Shown one piece after another: positions 12,056 to 13,501 of a stretch of DNA of 13,501 nucleotides. The DNA lies in assembly GCA_002367355.1 (NCBI GenBank), contig DFBQ01000089.1:1-13501 (forward strand). Direction: 5' to 3'. The translations under genes were made by a program, and so were the position numbers. Positions within the stretch are counted from its first letter, which is position 1; each line of letters begins with the position of its first letter. The DNA is from Deltaproteobacteria bacterium UBA3076 (GTDB lineage Bacteria > Desulfobacterota > Dissulfuribacteria > Dissulfuribacterales > UBA3076). Below the pieces are notes generated by a model that had not been told where the DNA came from, ran no database searches, and saw nothing but the letters and a program-made list of their open reading frames with translations.

Positions 12056-13438
12056 ATGAGTGAAACAGGTCGGAAGACAGCGCTTTTGGAGGAATTTAAA
12101 CCCCAGAATATCCTAAAACCCGAGGATTACGAATCATATATAGGACAAGAACGGGTGGAGGAGCTTAAGCGTCTTGCAGAACCCGTTATAGGGAAAGGAT
12201 GGTCAAATGTTAACTCCACACTAATAGGTGGAGGAGTATCGGAAATACTTCGCAGTGCTATTCCTCTGGCCCGGGGGCTTGGAGTGCAGGCCAATTGGTA
12301 CGTGATAAAAGGTACTGATGATTTCTTCAGTGTAACAAAGAAATTTCACAATCTCTTGCAGGGGGTTGATCAACCCATTTCCATGAAAGAAATCTTCGGA
12401 GCCTATCTGGATACGATAGATAGAAACGCCAGGAATACGTTAATTGCCGCTGACATGGTAGTAATACACGACCCACAGCCGGCGGCCATGATTATGAATG
12501 GTGTAATCTTCGGCAATACGTTGTGGCGGTGTCATATTGACACCTCGGCTCCTAATCAAATTGTGTGGCGCTTTCTTCTTCCCTATATCAATCAGTGTGC
12601 AGGCGCAATATTTACCACGCCGGAGTTTGTTGGCCCAGGTCTCCAGGTTCCTCTGTATCAGATTTCCCCCTGTATCGATCCGAAAAAGGAAAAAAACCAT
12701 CAACACTCAGATAGCGAAGCATTAGATATCCTGACCCCCCTTTTTGACGAGCATGATGTGGACCCTGAACGGCCAATCCTGACAGCGATATCCCGATACG
12801 ATATCCATAAAAACCAGAGTACCATATTGAAGGCTTTTAAACGATTAAGGGAAGAGAAGAATTTTAATTCACTCCCTTATCTGATCTTTTTGGGCAATAC
12901 CGCAACAGATGATCCGGAAGGGGGAGCCATGCTGGAGACGCTCAAGCAGGAGGCAGGTGATGATCCTGATGTACGGTTCTGGATTGGTGTGGAAAATAAC
13001 GAGCAGGTATTAGGCGCCCTGATGCATATTGCCCTGGGATTTATTCATGTTTCCACCAAGGAAGGGTTTGGTCTGGTAGTATCCGAGGCCCTCTGGCAGG
13101 GAACACCTGTTATTGGATCGAGAGTAGGGGGAATTACCATGCAAGTTCTGGATGGCTATACAGGCTATCTGGTTGATCCTATGGATGTTGAAACCATCGC
13201 TGCCAAAATGGCCCGTCTGCTGGACTATCCTGATGAAGCAGCCACCATGGGCATCCAGGGGAGAAATCATGTGCGCAAACACTTTCTCCTGCCGGAGTTG
13301 ATCCGGCATTATCTTATTCTTCTTCGGTTCTATTCAGGAGTGAGTCAGGAACTGCCTGAATTCAGATTAACCGATCTTGCCTACAGTGAGATTATCCATG
13401 CCATGAGACGTCCTCACCCATTTTTACCAAGATTATGA
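12056..13438 (+). CDS. GT4 family glycosyltransferase, trehalose synthase (TreT)-like
   Basis: Predicted 460-residue retaining glycosyltransferase with two Rossmann-type domains (GT-B). NSTLIGGGVSEILRS (53-67) is the glycine-rich acceptor-side motif seen in TreT-type enzymes. RCHIDTS (158-164) follows. ISRYDIHKNQ (245-254) is the start of the donor domain, and E336 and E344 in STKEGFGLVVSEALWQGTPV form the EX7E motif that binds the nucleotide sugar. TreT joins NDP-glucose and glucose into trehalose, so a compatible-solute role is likely, but related GT4 enzymes use other acceptors. I choose the ATG at 12056, with AGGAAAAGGG upstream; an in-frame ATG at 12023 lacks a ribosome site and adds 11 residues. 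The gene is divergent from purB and apparently monocistronic; the operon beyond the window cannot be judged. Confidence 0.85.
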   Translation: MSETGRKTALLEEFKPQNILKPEDYESYIGQERVEELKRLAEPVIGKGWSNVNSTLIGGGVSEILRSAIPLARGLGVQANWYVIKGTDDFFSVTKKFHNLLQGVDQPISMKEIFGAYLDTIDRNARNTLIAADMVVIHDPQPAAMIMNGVIFGNTLWRCHIDTSAPNQIVWRFLLPYINQCAGAIFTTPEFVGPGLQVPLYQISPCIDPKKEKNHQHSDSEALDILTPLFDEHDVDPERPILTAISRYDIHKNQSTILKAFKRLREEKNFNSLPYLIFLGNTATDDPEGGAMLETLKQEAGDDPDVRFWIGVENNEQVLGALMHIALGFIHVSTKEGFGLVVSEALWQGTPVIGSRVGGITMQVLDGYTGYLVDPMDVETIAAKMARLLDYPDEAATMGIQGRNHVRKHFLLPELIRHYLILLRFYSGVSQELPEFRLTDLAYSEIIHAMRRPHPFLPRL

Positions 13439-13452
13439 TAACTAAGTTGAGC

Positions 13453-13480
13453 GATTAGCTGTTAGCCATTAGCGATTAGC
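13453..13480. repeat. Heptamer array (nnTTAGC) after the glycosyltransferase gene
   Basis: Four uninterrupted 7-mers, GATTAGC, TGTTAGC, CATTAGC and GATTAGC, with TTAGC fixed and the first two bases variable. It starts 14 bases after the glycosyltransferase stop and is the same family as 1515-1542. Any inverted partner would lie beyond the window edge. Confidence 0.85.
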
Positions 13481-13501
13481 TTTGGAAAATCAAGGCATTA
13501 C

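Overview
The window reads as a chromosomal segment of an anaerobic bacterium, most likely a Desulfobacterota (delta-proteobacterial) relative. This is inferred from a four-subunit pyruvate/2-oxoacid:ferredoxin oxidoreductase operon, a selenocysteine gene (selA), a stand-alone NifU-C scaffold and a TreT-like glycosyltransferase. No marker gene fixes the lineage. Gene content is mostly housekeeping and central metabolism. I see no integrase, transposase gene, CRISPR array, tRNA or rRNA.

Layout: (1) 246-1439 (+), a TraB/PrgY-type membrane protein, lying between inverted copies of an 18-bp sequence. (2) 1440-1985, a repeat-rich gap with nested inverted repeats and a candidate promoter. (3) 1986-2270 (+), a small Ala/Glu/Lys lipoprotein, followed by a bidirectional terminator at 2303-2327. 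(4) 2352-5372 (-), the porCDAB operon. (5) 5563-8933 (-), selA followed by a large GAF-like/degenerate-GGDEF-like/TPR protein. (6) 8932-9405 (+), rlmH, head-to-head with selA so that the two start codons overlap inside one CATG. (7) 9470-11581 (-), a compact purB-pyrE-nifU-like operon. (8) 11582-12055, an intergenic block with a REP-like palindrome, other hairpins and an AT-rich repeat. (9) 12056-13438 (+), a GT4 glycosyltransferase resembling trehalose synthase TreT, followed by another repeat array.

The genes suggest an anaerobe that links acetyl-CoA and pyruvate through reduced ferredoxin (PorCDAB), makes selenoproteins (SelA) and builds Fe-S clusters (NifU-like). It also makes AMP and UMP precursors (PurB, PyrE), matures 23S rRNA (RlmH) and may make a trehalose-type compatible solute.

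The most unusual signal is not a gene. Short degenerate tandem repeats with a 7-bp step (mixed 7/8 in places) recur in almost every larger intergenic gap: 56-139, 1515-1600, 1710-1878, 9408-9454, 11827-11858 and 13453-13480. Several are paired as inverted arms. A related-looking 8-bp array (7197-7236) lies inside the TPR-protein gene, where a change of one unit would shift the reading frame. Whether these are one mobile palindromic family, structural elements or products of slippage is open.
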